Assembly: GCF_002188465.1 (NCBI RefSeq)
Contig: NZ_NINW01000022.1
Coordinates: forward strand, 124,001 to 188,000
Length of the DNA stretch: 64,000 nt
Source: Pigmentiphaga sp. NML080357
GTDB lineage: Bacteria > Pseudomonadota > Gammaproteobacteria > Burkholderiales > Burkholderiaceae_B
Direction: 5' to 3'
The stretch's first letter is position 1; each line of letters starts with the position of its first letter. The translations under genes were made by a program, and so were the position numbers. Shown here piece by piece: positions 26,310 to 35,259 of this stretch. A model generated the notes under the pieces. It was not told where the DNA came from and did not search any database. It saw only the letters and a program-made list of their open reading frames with translations.

Positions 26310-27488
26310 CTAGCGTGCGATGCCGGCGGGCGCGGCGATCTGGTGTTTAAGGAAGATCTCCCGCCGTGTCGCCGAGGATTCCAGGGCGGCGGCGCAGGTT
26401 TCGAGATTGGCCAGCCCCCAGCGGCCGTCGTGAAGGGGGGGCGCGATTCCGCGGATGGCGTCGTGGAACTCGGCCACGGCCAAGTCGCGCGGCGACAGGT
26501 CGTTGCGCAGGACGATCTCTCGCCGTTGGCCCTCGGCGTAGATATACAGGCCCTGGGGCGATTGCCGGATGTCGCCGCGTTCGCAGTGCACGACTGTCAG
26601 GCCGAAAAAAGGCTGATTGGGCGCGGCTGCGGGAATGGCCCCTCGCGCCCGTTCGCGCTTGGCGCGCAGCACGCCCTCGGGCGACACCTGCGGCGCGTTG
26701 CGGCGTGCGGGCATTCCGGCGGGATGGCCCCATTCGCCGATGCCGAAGCAGAGTTCGGCGCTGGGCATGCCGGCGTAGCCGTTATAGATGGCGGTGGCAA
26801 CCGGTCCGTCCTCGAAGTCGAGGTAGATGGCATGAGCGCCCGTGACGGGCCGTGCCGGGTCGGCATCGAAGGCACGGGCGCGCACACTGCGCACCCGCCC
26901 CCCGCACAGGAGCCTCAGCACGTCGACCTGGTGGGCCCCCTGGCGATAGGTCACGCCGCCGCCCTGGGCATCGTCCAGTTCCTCGGGGCGTCGCGGCCGG
27001 TAGACCCAGTCGGTGAAACACCAGGTATTGGCCATCAGCACGTTGCCCATCTCTCCGCCCGCGATGAGCTTGCGCATTTCGCGTATGGGCAGGTCGTAGC
27101 TGTGCGAGTGGCCCACCATCAGCACGACCCGCGCCGCGTCGGCCGCGGCGATCATGGCCCGTGCCTGGTCGATCCGGACGGACATGGGTTTTTCCACCAG
27201 CACGTGCTTGCCGGCCTCCGCAGCCAGCGCCACGTGGGCAGGGTGCAGGTCGGTGGGCGTGGCGATGTAGAGCGCGTCGAGCCCCGGGTGCCGCAGCAAT
27301 TCCTCGAGGCTGGCGTAGCCCGCCACGCCATGCTCGGCGGCCATCTCTGCGAGAACCTCGGTGGACGGATCGGCCACGGCGACCCAGTGCATTCCTGGAT
27401 GGGACTGCAGCGCAGCAATGAAGGCGCGGCCGGCCGCGCCCATGCCCGCTATGCCTATGCGTACAGGCTCTCGCGCGCTCATGCTCAT
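26310..27488 (-). CDS. Gfo/Idh/MocA-family oxidoreductase, possible dihydrodiol dehydrogenase
   Basis: A 392-residue NAD(P)-dependent dehydrogenase with a Rossmann motif GIAGMGAAGRAF (about residues 12-23), VLVEKPMS and MVGHSHSYD, and the conserved RQGAHQVDVLRLL. The 4,5-dihydro-4,5-dihydroxyphthalate dehydrogenase of the phthalate pathway belongs to this family, and the neighbours (Rieske oxygenase, PDR-type reductase) fit that step. The start overlaps the stop of the MarR gene by four bases (ATGA). The call of a cis-diol dehydrogenase is inference; a sugar-type dehydrogenase is the alternative. Confidence 0.82.
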   Translation of the reverse strand: MSMSAREPVRIGIAGMGAAGRAFIAALQSHPGMHWVAVADPSTEVLAEMAAEHGVAGYASLEELLRHPGLDALYIATPTDLHPAHVALAAEAGKHVLVEKPMSVRIDQARAMIAAADAARVVLMVGHSHSYDLPIREMRKLIAGGEMGNVLMANTWCFTDWVYRPRRPEELDDAQGGGVTYRQGAHQVDVLRLLCGGRVRSVRARAFDADPARPVTGAHAIYLDFEDGPVATAIYNGYAGMPSAELCFGIGEWGHPAGMPARRNAPQVSPEGVLRAKRERARGAIPAAAPNQPFFGLTVVHCERGDIRQSPQGLYIYAEGQRREIVLRNDLSPRDLAVAEFHDAIRGIAPPLHDGRWGLANLETCAAALESSATRREIFLKHQIAAPAGIAR

Positions 27489-28003
27489 TCCTGGGGGGTA
27501 TCGGGCAGCTGTGACGCGGCGGCAGCAGCCGCTTCGGACACCGCCAGGTTCTCCATGATCGCCAGCAGGGTGCGGCGAGTGGCCGCGATGTCGTCGGCGG
27601 GAATGCCCGCCAGCGCGATGCGGTTGACTTCCTCTGCCGCTGGCACCAGGAGGTTGCGCAGCGCGGTTCCCTTGGGGGTCAGAAAAACACGGATCTGCTT
27701 GCGATTCGGCGGGATCTTGCGGCGCGTTACATAGCCCAGTTGCTCCATGGCCTGTACCGCGGAGAACGTGGTCGGCTCCATGACGCCCGCCTGTTCGCTG
27801 AGCTGACGCTGGGTGAGCCCATCGGTCTGCCAGAGGATGCGCAGGAAGGTCCAGTGCCCGTAAAGCACCGAGTGCTGGCGCAGCCGCACTTGAAGGGCCC
27901 GAGAGAGGCTCTTGTAGGCGTCCTTGACCATGTGCGCCACGCGCTCGTTGGCAATGGTGTGCCGCCATGTTTCCGGGGAATGGGAAGCATCGTTCTTTTC
28001 CAT
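27485..28003 (-). CDS. MarR-family regulator of the aromatic island
   Basis: A 172-residue MarR protein: helix-turn-helix GLTQRQLSEQAGVMEPTTFS followed by MEQLGYVTRRKIPPNRKQIRVF. The wing has Asn-Arg-Lys in place of the usual Asp-Arg-Arg. It heads the leftward arm of the catabolic island and is coupled to the dehydrogenase gene by an ATGA overlap. The start is the only good one, with an AT-rich divergent region behind it containing two ACTTAGGTA motifs. It probably represses both arms until the aromatic substrate or an intermediate binds. Confidence 0.9.
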   Translation of the reverse strand: MEKNDASHSPETWRHTIANERVAHMVKDAYKSLSRALQVRLRQHSVLYGHWTFLRILWQTDGLTQRQLSEQAGVMEPTTFSAVQAMEQLGYVTRRKIPPNRKQIRVFLTPKGTALRNLLVPAAEEVNRIALAGIPADDIAATRRTLLAIMENLAVSEAAAAAASQLPDTPQE

Positions 28004-28017
28004 GTGTCGAATGATAA

Positions 28018-28031
28018 CTTAGGTAGCTAAG
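28018..28031. promoter_or_regulatory. Candidate MarR operator 1
   Basis: CTTAGGTAGCTAAG is a perfect CTTAG-N4-CTAAG palindrome, 14 bp before the marR start codon, well placed for autorepression. Confidence 0.55.
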
Positions 28032-28190
28032 ACTTTAAAGACGGAATTGATGTGAAATAGGGGTTTACCATGTGTTTTTTATCTAGTCACGTTTCTGTGT
28101 TTATAAAAAAATTATTAAAAAACAAATAGTTATTTCGTATTCTGAGGCGCTTTAGACGATTGGTAGGTGTCTATTCATCTCTCGTTGACG

Positions 28191-28204
28191 ACTTAGGTAC
28201 CAAA
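28191..28204. promoter_or_regulatory. Candidate MarR operator 2
   Basis: ACTTAGGTACCAAA repeats the ACTTAGGTA half of operator 1 and has its own imperfect dyad about GGTACC. It lies on the oxygenase side of the divergent region. Confidence 0.5.
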
Positions 28205-28288
28205 TAATATTATGAAAAAAAGATGCGGCAGGGACGCATCGGAAATCATGGCCCGGCTTCTGAGCGGGCAGGCAAACGGAGAAGAGAC

Positions 28289-29536
28289 ATGCTTACTGCC
28301 GAGCAAAACGAGCAGTTGACCCGGGTCGGTCCGGGCACACCCATGGGCAGGCTCATGCGCTGCTATTGGCATCCCATCGCGGCGCGGTCGGAATTGGACG
28401 GCCGCTGGACCAAGCGCGTACGCCTGTTGGGCGAGGACCTCGTCCTGTTCAAGGATCGCAAGGGCCGCTTCGGCCTGATCCACGAACAATGTCCGCACCG
28501 CCGGGCATCCTTTGCGCACGGCATCCCGACCGAGAACGGCATACGTTGTCCCTATCATGGCTGGGAGTTCGACAGCCGGGGCGCCTGTCTGAGCCAGCCC
28601 AATGAGATCGACAACCCCGCCTTCCGCGAGAAAGTGGCCACCCCCGCCTATCCCGTCGATGAGCAGGGCGGGCTGCTGTGGGCCTACATGGGCCCACCCG
28701 AGAAACGCCCACTGCTGCCGCGCATCGACGGCTTCGTGGCCGAGGGCACCATCCGCATGATGGGCCGGGCGCTGCTGCCGGTGAATTGGCTGCAAGTGAT
28801 GGAAAACTCGCTGGATCCCATCCATACAGAGTGGCTGCACGGCCACCATTACGAGTTTCTGAAGGAGCAGGAAGGAGTGAAGGTGGCGATCAGCACGCGC
28901 CACGAGAAGATCGCCTTCAAGGAGTTCGAGTTCGGCATCACCAAGCATCGTCTGCTGGAAGGACATTCCGAGGATTCCGACGATTGGCGCATCGGCCATC
29001 CCATCGTCTTTCCCAACATGCTGGCGGTAGGGAACGGCGACGAGCGCACGCGCTATTACTCCTTTCAGATCCGCGTGCCGGTGGACGACCACCATACCAT
29101 GCACCTCTGGTACAACGCCTACGTCCCCCCGCCCGAGGCGCGCGACCGGGTTCCGGCGCATTTGTACGACAAGGTCCACACCTATGAGGTGCCCTTCAAG
29201 GACCAGAGCGGTGAATTCATCGTCGATAACATCGACGGGCAGGACATGATGGCCTGGATCACCCAGGGTTCCATCGCCGATCGCACCCGTGAGAACCTGG
29301 GCGCGTCCGATCAGGGCATCGCCATGTACCGCCGCGTGCTGCGCCGCGAGCTGAAAAAAGTGGAGGCGGGAGAAGACCCCATGGGTATCCTGCGCGATCC
29401 CGCACGCAATCGGCGGATCGACCTGCCCAATGAGCGCAAGAAACACCACAACAGCGACGGTTTTGCCAACTTCATGCTGCGGACCCACGCCAAGTACTCC
29501 CCGATTGCGCCGGAACTGGCCCAGATCTTCGACTGA
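28289..29536 (+). CDS. Rieske non-haem iron oxygenase, phthalate 4,5-dioxygenase type
   Basis: A 415-residue alpha-only ring-hydroxylating oxygenase. The Rieske cluster ligands are Cys68, His70, Cys87 and His90 (CPHRRASF, CPYHGWEFDSRG). The catalytic iron site is N173-x2-D176-x2-H179-x4-H184 in NSLDPIHTEWLH. Length and motifs match phthalate dioxygenase-like enzymes, which use one protein type plus a PDR-family reductase, here at 25339 on the opposite strand. Start 28289 follows CGGAGAAGAGAC. Related O-demethylases share this architecture, so the substrate is an aromatic acid of uncertain identity. Confidence 0.88.
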   Translation: MLTAEQNEQLTRVGPGTPMGRLMRCYWHPIAARSELDGRWTKRVRLLGEDLVLFKDRKGRFGLIHEQCPHRRASFAHGIPTENGIRCPYHGWEFDSRGACLSQPNEIDNPAFREKVATPAYPVDEQGGLLWAYMGPPEKRPLLPRIDGFVAEGTIRMMGRALLPVNWLQVMENSLDPIHTEWLHGHHYEFLKEQEGVKVAISTRHEKIAFKEFEFGITKHRLLEGHSEDSDDWRIGHPIVFPNMLAVGNGDERTRYYSFQIRVPVDDHHTMHLWYNAYVPPPEARDRVPAHLYDKVHTYEVPFKDQSGEFIVDNIDGQDMMAWITQGSIADRTRENLGASDQGIAMYRRVLRRELKKVEAGEDPMGILRDPARNRRIDLPNERKKHHNSDGFANFMLRTHAKYSPIAPELAQIFD

Positions 29537-29547
29537 AAGGACACGCC

Positions 29548-30240
29548 ATGACACTGGAGGAAACCAAGAGCAAGCTGATCGACGCGGGCAAGATCCTGGA
29601 GGCCAACGGCATGGGCGATCTTACGCGCGGACATGTGTCGGTGCGCGTGCCGGGCGATGCCTCGCTGTTTCTGATGAAACCACACAGCCATGGCTTTGAC
29701 GAGATCACTTCTGAAAACATCGTGGTCTGCAATCTGGATGGAGAAAAGGTGGGCGGCGAAGGGCGCCGCCACAGCGAGGTGTTCATCCATTCCGAGATCT
29801 ACAAGGCGCGCGAGGACGTCAACAGTGTCATCCATGCGCACCCCACGCACGCCGTTGCGCTGTCGGCCACGGGTCAGCCGGTGTTGCCCATCAGTCAGCC
29901 GGGCGCCACTTTCGCCGACGGCGTGCCGTACTTCACGGAAACCATGGACTTGATCCGCGACCGGGAGATGGGGGCGGGCGTGGCCCGAGCACTGGGCCGC
30001 CACAAGGCGACGCTGATGCGCAATCACGGCGTGGCAGTTGTGGGGGCGACCATCGAAGAGAGCGTAATCCTGACGCTGCTGCTGGAAAATGCCTGCCAGA
30101 TCCAGTTGCTGGCACAGTCGGCGACGGGAATCGGAGATTCTTTCCACGACGGGTCGGTCGAACGCCTGCAGCGAAACGTCACGCGGCCGGAGCAATACGC
30201 CATCAATTTCGAGTATCTACGCCGCAAGCTGTACCGATAA
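29548..30240 (+). CDS. Class II aldolase/adducin-family protein, possible aromatic-acid decarboxylase
   Basis: A 230-residue class II aldolase fold protein. Likely zinc ligands are His96 and His98 (HAHPTH) and His160 (MRNHGV), with Glu77 as acid/base. The family includes fuculose-phosphate aldolase and also the dihydroxyphthalate decarboxylase PhtC of gram-positive phthalate pathways. Placed 11 bp behind the Rieske oxygenase, a decarboxylase acting on the dihydroxylated ring acid is the best guess. No phosphate-binding context for a sugar aldolase is evident nearby. Confidence 0.78.
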   Translation: MTLEETKSKLIDAGKILEANGMGDLTRGHVSVRVPGDASLFLMKPHSHGFDEITSENIVVCNLDGEKVGGEGRRHSEVFIHSEIYKAREDVNSVIHAHPTHAVALSATGQPVLPISQPGATFADGVPYFTETMDLIRDREMGAGVARALGRHKATLMRNHGVAVVGATIEESVILTLLLENACQIQLLAQSATGIGDSFHDGSVERLQRNVTRPEQYAINFEYLRRKLYR

Positions 30241-30318
30241 GATCGCCGGCCGCCAGTTGCGGCAGGCTTCATCGCCTCGGAGCGGCACGGTGACAAGAAA
30301 ACAGGCAGGAGACAAACT

Positions 30319-32067
30319 ATGGAAGCAGTCGAACCCATGAGGGCCATCCAGCCCTCAGACCGGCTGCCGCTCTGGCGGCGCATCGATTCGAAGTGGCTCA
30401 TCATCGGCGCCTGTACGCTGCTGGTTGCGTATCTGGCGCTGATGCCGCTGTGCTTTCTGATCTGGCAGAGTTTCTATACGCCGGAGGTGGCCGGGCGCGC
30501 GGCCGAATTCACTTTCGACAACTATGTCCGGACGTATACCAGTCCGGAAACCCTTGGGCTGCTGGCCAACTCGTTGAAGTTCGCGGTGGGAAGTTCACTG
30601 TTCGCTTTCGTGGTCGGCGCGGCGCTGGCCTGGGTCAATGAACGTACCAATACGCCATTCAAGTCGCTGTTCTTCGCGCTGTCCATCGTCCCCCTCATCA
30701 TCCCCGGCGTCTTGTTCGTGGTGGCCTGGGGCATGCTCGGCAGCCCCAAGACCGGCATTCTGAACGTCATGCTGCAGGACTTGCTGGGCACCGACGCGGT
30801 GTTCTTCGACGTCTACTCGATGTGGGGAATGATCTGGGTCGAGGGGCTGCAATACTCGCCCATGGCATTCCTGTTCATGACCGCGGCGTTCCGCGCGATG
30901 GATCCCTCGCTGGAAGAGTCGGCATTGATGAGCGGCGCGAGCATGTTCCAGGTCGCCCGGCGGGTCACGTTCCGCCTGGCGCGCCCCGCCATCTTCGCCA
31001 CGCTGCTGGTGTTGTTCGTCCGCACGCTGGAGTCGTTCGAGGTGCCGGCTCTATTGGGGCTGCCTGTCGGCATTCAGGTTCTTACTTCGTCCATCTATCA
31101 GGCCATCCACCAGTATCCGAGCCAGATAGGGCTGGCCTCCACCTATGCGGTGGCGCTGTTGGTCATCACCACCGGCGGCATCTATTTGCAGTCGCGCATC
31201 ACGGCCCAATCGGGAAGGTACGCGACGGTGACGGGCAAGGGCTTTCGCCCTCGCGTCATGGACCTCGGGCGCTGGCGCTATGCCACGGCGGCGATGTTCA
31301 TCGCCTATTTCACGTTGATCGTGGTGCTGCCTTTCCTCGTCCTGCTGTGGGCCTCGCTGCAGCGTTTCTATTCCGCGCCGTCCTGGGCCGCCATGAGCGA
31401 CCTCACACTGGACGCGTACCGTACGGTATTCGAGTACCCCAGCCTGCGCGAATCGGTGGTCAACAGCGTGCTGCTGGCCGTGGGGAGCGCCACGCTGATC
31501 ATGTTCGTTTCCTCGGTGATCTGCTGGATCGTGGTCAAGACCCGTCTGCCGGGCCGCTGGCTGCTGGACAATCTCGCGTCGCTGCCCATGGTGTTCCCGG
31601 GCCTGGTGCTGGGCCTGGCCATCATGGTGTTCTATCTGGGCTTCGACATCGGCATCTACGGTTCGCTGTGGATCCTGTTCATCGCCTACGTGACGCGCTT
31701 CCTGCCCTACGGACTCCGCTACAGCACCACATCCATGCTGCAGATCCACAAGGAACTGGAGGAGTCTGCGCAAATGAGCGGCGCTTCGTGGTGGATGATG
31801 TTCCGCCGCGTGGTGCTGCCCCTGCTCAAGCCGGGACTGCTGGCGGGCTGGCTGTACGTGGTGATTGTCTCGGTGCGCGAGCTGTCCTCGTCCATCCTGT
31901 TGTACAGCTCCGACACGCGGGTCATCTCGATCGCGATCTGGGAGCTTTGGGAGAACGGCCAGTACGTGGAGCTATCCGCGTTCGGGGTGATGTTCATCGT
32001 CGCCTTGTTCCTGCTGGTAATGGCAGCCCAACTGGCCGGCAAGCGCTTCGGCGTCAAGGAAATCTAG
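30319..32067 (+). CDS. ABC transporter fused permease (Fe3+/FbpB type)
   Basis: A 582-residue inner-membrane protein with two complete permease domains in one chain. The two ATPase-contact EAA loops are visible as EESALMSGASMFQVARRV (about residues 198-215) and EESAQMSGASWWMMFRRV (about 480-497). This layout is typical of ferric-iron/AfuB-type importers. It lies in order permease, ATPase, binding protein after the ring-oxidation genes, so it probably imports the aromatic acid or its iron complex rather than serving general iron uptake. Confidence 0.9.
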   Translation: MEAVEPMRAIQPSDRLPLWRRIDSKWLIIGACTLLVAYLALMPLCFLIWQSFYTPEVAGRAAEFTFDNYVRTYTSPETLGLLANSLKFAVGSSLFAFVVGAALAWVNERTNTPFKSLFFALSIVPLIIPGVLFVVAWGMLGSPKTGILNVMLQDLLGTDAVFFDVYSMWGMIWVEGLQYSPMAFLFMTAAFRAMDPSLEESALMSGASMFQVARRVTFRLARPAIFATLLVLFVRTLESFEVPALLGLPVGIQVLTSSIYQAIHQYPSQIGLASTYAVALLVITTGGIYLQSRITAQSGRYATVTGKGFRPRVMDLGRWRYATAAMFIAYFTLIVVLPFLVLLWASLQRFYSAPSWAAMSDLTLDAYRTVFEYPSLRESVVNSVLLAVGSATLIMFVSSVICWIVVKTRLPGRWLLDNLASLPMVFPGLVLGLAIMVFYLGFDIGIYGSLWILFIAYVTRFLPYGLRYSTTSMLQIHKELEESAQMSGASWWMMFRRVVLPLLKPGLLAGWLYVVIVSVRELSSSILLYSSDTRVISIAIWELWENGQYVELSAFGVMFIVALFLLVMAAQLAGKRFGVKEI

Positions 32068-32107
32068 ATCAACCGGGGCCCGCGACCGCCGCGGGCAGGA
32101 GACCGCA

Positions 32108-33226
32108 ATGCTGAGAGTGAGCAATCTTTATACCGAGTATCCCGGCGACAAAGGTCAGGTCGTCAAGGCGACCTTCGACATCAGTTTCGAGGTGCCCCGG
32201 GGCAAGCTGTTCACGCTACTGGGGCCGAGCGGCTGCGGCAAGACCACCACCCTGCGCTCGATAGCCGGCCTGGAGCGGCCCAGCGCCGGCGAAATCGCGG
32301 TGGACGGAGTGGTGGTCTTCAGCGGCGAGAAAGGAATATTCGTGCCGCCCAATCGGCGCAATTTCGGCATGGTCTTCCAGTCGTACGCGATCTGGCCCCA
32401 TATGAACGTCTTTCAGAACGCCGCGTTTCCGCTGGAAAGCGGCGTTCGGCGCCATGGCAGGAAGGAAGTCGAGGAAAAAGTGATGCGCGTGCTGACGGCG
32501 GTCGGCCTGGAGGAATTTGCCGATCGCCCGGCCACGAAGATGTCGGGCGGCCAGCAGCAGCGGCTGGCCCTGGCCCGCGCGCTGGTGATGGAGCCCAAGT
32601 TGCTGCTGCTGGACGAGCCCCTGTCCAATCTCGACGCCAAGCTGCGCCAGAAGATGCGCTTCGAGCTCAAGCGCATGCAGCGCGAACTGGACCTGACCAC
32701 CATCTACGTCACGCACGATCAGAGCGAGGCGCTGGCTTTGTCGCACGAGATCGCGGTCATGAACGCAGGGCGGATCGTCCAGGTCGGCAGTCCGCGCGAC
32801 ATCTACGAGAGGCCCCGCGACAGTTTCGTGGCCGATTTCGTCGGCGTCAGCAACTTCCTCAGGGCCACGGTCCTGGAACCGGATCCGGCGGGCGGGTATC
32901 AGGTGCAGTCCGAGATCGGCCGGCTGCGCGTGAGCGCCTGCGATCCGCTGGTGCGGGGCCAGGAGGTGCTGCTGTCCGTCCGGCCCGAGGAAGTCGAACT
33001 GAGCGCACATCCCGTCGAAGCCGAGAACGTCATCCCGGGCAAGGTCGATGCCAAGGTTTTCCTGGGCGAGTCCACCGACTACCAGATCCGCGCCGGTGGG
33101 CGCGAAGTCCTGGCGCGAGCCCATCCGTCATTCAACGTGCTGGCAGGTACTCAGATCTACCTGCGCATCAGGCCCGAGAAGTGCATCACCATCGTGGACC
33201 GCCAGGCATACAAACAGGCGGCGTAG
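32108..33226 (+). CDS. ABC transporter ATP-binding protein (PotA/FbpC-like)
   Basis: A 372-residue ATPase: Walker A GPSGCGKTT (39-47), signature MSGGQQQR (about 144), Walker B LLLLDEP with the Q-loop FQSYAIWP and H-loop THDQSEA. The extra C-terminal part from about residue 240 (VRPEEVELS, YLRIRPEKC) is the TOBE domain of the importer subfamily. It energises the fused permease encoded 40 bp upstream and precedes the binding-protein gene by 40 bp. Confidence 0.94.
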   Translation: MLRVSNLYTEYPGDKGQVVKATFDISFEVPRGKLFTLLGPSGCGKTTTLRSIAGLERPSAGEIAVDGVVVFSGEKGIFVPPNRRNFGMVFQSYAIWPHMNVFQNAAFPLESGVRRHGRKEVEEKVMRVLTAVGLEEFADRPATKMSGGQQQRLALARALVMEPKLLLLDEPLSNLDAKLRQKMRFELKRMQRELDLTTIYVTHDQSEALALSHEIAVMNAGRIVQVGSPRDIYERPRDSFVADFVGVSNFLRATVLEPDPAGGYQVQSEIGRLRVSACDPLVRGQEVLLSVRPEEVELSAHPVEAENVIPGKVDAKVFLGESTDYQIRAGGREVLARAHPSFNVLAGTQIYLRIRPEKCITIVDRQAYKQAA

Positions 33227-33266
33227 CCGCGGACTGCATATCGTCCGAAACCGAGGAGACACAGCA

Positions 33267-34319
33267 ATGAGGAAGACTTGGCTCTGCCTGGCGGCTGCTT
33301 TGACCGCCGTGGGCATCGTCACCGCAGCGGGCGCACAGCCCGTGCCGCAGATCTTGTCGAATGTGGCGACCCTGTCCGCCGCCGAGCGCGAGAGGGTGCT
33401 GCTGGAGGGAGCAAAGAAGGAAGGCAGCCTGACCATCTACGAGTCCATGGCAGCCGACGACATGCAGATGCTGGCCGATGCCTTCAGCAAGAAGTACGGC
33501 ATCAAGACAAAGGTCTGGAGGGCCGGTTCGGAAGCGGTGCTGCAGAAGGTGGTGACCGAATCGCGCGCCAACCGCTTCGAGGCGGACGTGGTCGAGAACA
33601 ACGCGCCGGAAATGGAGGCGCTGCATCGGGAGAAACTGCTGCAGCCCGTTACCTCGCCGATGCAGGCCGAGCTCATTCCCGAGGCCGTGCCCGCACATAA
33701 GGAATGGGTGGGAACCGCTATTGACCTGTTCGTGCAAGCCTACAATACCCAGCGCGTCAAGAAGGAGGATCTGCCGACGTCCTACCGCGACCTGCTGGAT
33801 CCGAAGTGGAAGGGCCGGCTGGGTATCGAGGCGGAAGACCATCATTGGTTCGCGACGTTGGTCGACCAGCTCGGCACGGAGGAAGGCACCAGGCTATTCA
33901 AGGAAATCGTTGCGACCAACGGTATCTCGGTCCGCAAGGGACATTCTCTGCTGACCAACCTGACGGCTTCCGGAGAGGTGCCGTTGAGCCTGACCAACTA
34001 TGTCAATCGTCCGGCCCAGATCAAGCAGAAAGGCGCTCCCATCGAAGCGTTCCTGATCCAACCCGCGATCGGACAGTTCCGTGGGCTCGGGGTGACCAGG
34101 AATAGTCCGCATCCGCACGCCGCCCTGTTGTTCTATGACTTCATGCTGAGCGATGGGCAGCGCGTGATGCGGGACAGGCACTACGTCGTGAGCGCCACTA
34201 CGGTCGATTCGCCGTACAAGAACGTGAAAATCGTCTTCATGGACCCCGGCAGGGTATTGGACAAGACCCAGGAATGGATCAAATTCTATGACGAGGTGGT
34301 CGTGCGCCGCGGCAAATAA
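33267..34319 (+). CDS. Periplasmic substrate-binding protein (Fe3+-ABC class)
   Basis: A 350-residue extracellular solute-binding protein of the ferric-iron/putrescine class with a signal peptide cleaved after about residue 23 (AAGAQPVP). GSLTIYESMAADDMQMLADA and YGIKTKVWRAGSEAVLQKV are characteristic of this class. The paired iron-ligand tyrosines of FbpA are not obvious, so the cargo may be an organic acid. Start 33267 follows CCGAGGAGACACAGC. It ends the transporter block of the aromatic island. Confidence 0.88.
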   Translation: MRKTWLCLAAALTAVGIVTAAGAQPVPQILSNVATLSAAERERVLLEGAKKEGSLTIYESMAADDMQMLADAFSKKYGIKTKVWRAGSEAVLQKVVTESRANRFEADVVENNAPEMEALHREKLLQPVTSPMQAELIPEAVPAHKEWVGTAIDLFVQAYNTQRVKKEDLPTSYRDLLDPKWKGRLGIEAEDHHWFATLVDQLGTEEGTRLFKEIVATNGISVRKGHSLLTNLTASGEVPLSLTNYVNRPAQIKQKGAPIEAFLIQPAIGQFRGLGVTRNSPHPHAALLFYDFMLSDGQRVMRDRHYVVSATTVDSPYKNVKIVFMDPGRVLDKTQEWIKFYDEVVVRRGK

Positions 34320-34501
34320 GCGCTCCGCCCATTCGTTCAGCACAGGTGCGGCGGGCGTGAGTATTACCTGGTGAGACAACGGGCTGCCAGCCGGGGGTGA
34401 ATTCTGATACAACTCTGGGTTGGCGTGCGCGCAAGCGCACCTAGGGCACGAGGCGCTTAATGCTCGGGCAGGTAAAGAACTCATCCATCGACAAGGAAAT
34501 C
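34320..34501. other. Intergenic space with a GNRA-type hairpin
   Basis: No gene is seen. GTGCGC-GCAA-GCGCAC at 34425-34440 is a perfect hairpin with a GCAA tetraloop but no U-run. It may separate the transporter genes from the hydrolase gene, which appears to have its own leader. Confidence 0.4.
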
Positions 34502-35170
34502 ATGGGAACGAAGATCGAATTGACCGCCTCCGATGGCGTCACCATTTCCGCTTACCGTGCTGACCCCGCCGGCAAGCCGCGCGGCGGCCTGGTCGTATGC
34601 CAGGAAATCTTCGGGGTCAACGTCCACATCCGCAGCGTTTGCGACCGCTATGCCCAGGAAGGCTACCTGGCGATCGCGCCCGGGTTCTTCGACCGCGTCC
34701 AGCCGGACGTGGAACTGGGCTACGAGCCCGAGGACATCGCGAAGGGACGCGAACTCATGCAGAAGGTCTCCATCGACAATGCCCTGAAAGACGTCGCGGC
34801 TGCCGCGGCCGTCGCCAGCGAGGCGGGCAAGGTGGGCATCGTCGGATACTGCTGGGGCGGCACCGTGGCGTGGGCCGCGGCGGGAAGCCTGGACGGCCTG
34901 TCGGCCGCCGTTCCCTATTACGGCGGCGGCATCGCCGGCATGGCCGACAAGAAGCCCCGCATTCCGATCATGGCGCACTTCGGCGAGAAGGACCACGCCA
35001 TTCCGATGAGCGACGTCGAGAAGATCCGTGCGGCGCAGCCTGACGTCATCGTCCACACGTATCCGGCCGGCCACGGCTTCAACTGCGACATGCGGGGATC
35101 GTACGACAAGCCCAGCGCCGACCTGGCGCTCTCGCGCACGCTGGAGTTCCTGCGCCAGCACGTGGGCTGA
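34502..35170 (+). CDS. Dienelactone hydrolase family protein
   Basis: A 222-residue alpha/beta hydrolase of the DLH family. The triad is visible as Cys117 (GYCWGG), Asp164 (GEKDHAIP) and His191 (GHGF), with Glu35 in VVCQEIFGVN as in carboxymethylenebutenolidase. Such enzymes open lactones formed in ring-cleavage pathways. Start 34502 (MGTKIEL) has AAGGA upstream; an in-frame ATG at 34460 would add 14 residues lacking family similarity. It borders the aromatic island but has its own leader and strong terminator, so membership is uncertain. Confidence 0.88.
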   Translation: MGTKIELTASDGVTISAYRADPAGKPRGGLVVCQEIFGVNVHIRSVCDRYAQEGYLAIAPGFFDRVQPDVELGYEPEDIAKGRELMQKVSIDNALKDVAAAAAVASEAGKVGIVGYCWGGTVAWAAAGSLDGLSAAVPYYGGGIAGMADKKPRIPIMAHFGEKDHAIPMSDVEKIRAAQPDVIVHTYPAGHGFNCDMRGSYDKPSADLALSRTLEFLRQHVG

Positions 35171-35183
35171 TGTCGGGGATATT

Positions 35184-35215
35184 GCTAGCCGGGCGGAACG
35201 CCCGGCATGGCTAGC
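35184..35215. terminator. Extended hairpin after the hydrolase gene
   Basis: CCGGGCG-GAA-CGCCCGG, extended by GCTAG/CTAGC across a 5-nt bulge. It lies 14 bp after the hydrolase stop and precedes the main terminator. Confidence 0.6.
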
Positions 35216-35229
35216 TGCCATCGTGAACG

Positions 35230-35259
35230 GGAGCCGCGCTTGCCGCGGCTCCTTTTTTT
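35230..35259 (+). terminator. Rho-independent terminator
   Basis: GGAGCCGCG-CTTGC-CGCGGCTCC, a perfect 9-bp stem, is followed by seven T residues. It ends rightward transcription of the hydrolase gene. The T-run touches the stop codon of the convergent thyA. Confidence 0.92.

Larger units (their letters stand above)
28004..28288. promoter_or_regulatory. AT-rich divergent control region of the aromatic island
   Basis: This 285 bp gap is strikingly AT-rich (28030-28230, with runs such as ATAAAAAAATTATTAAAAAA) in a GC-rich neighbourhood. It must hold the promoters of both arms. Two ACTTAGGTA copies lie near its two ends, about 13 bp before the MarR gene and about 90 bp before the oxygenase gene. 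No small gene was found in it. Confidence 0.75.

Noticed and set aside
34425-34440. GCAA-tetraloop hairpin as a terminator or small RNA
   Set aside because: Perfect stem but no U-run and no promoter-like element; kept only as an intergenic note.
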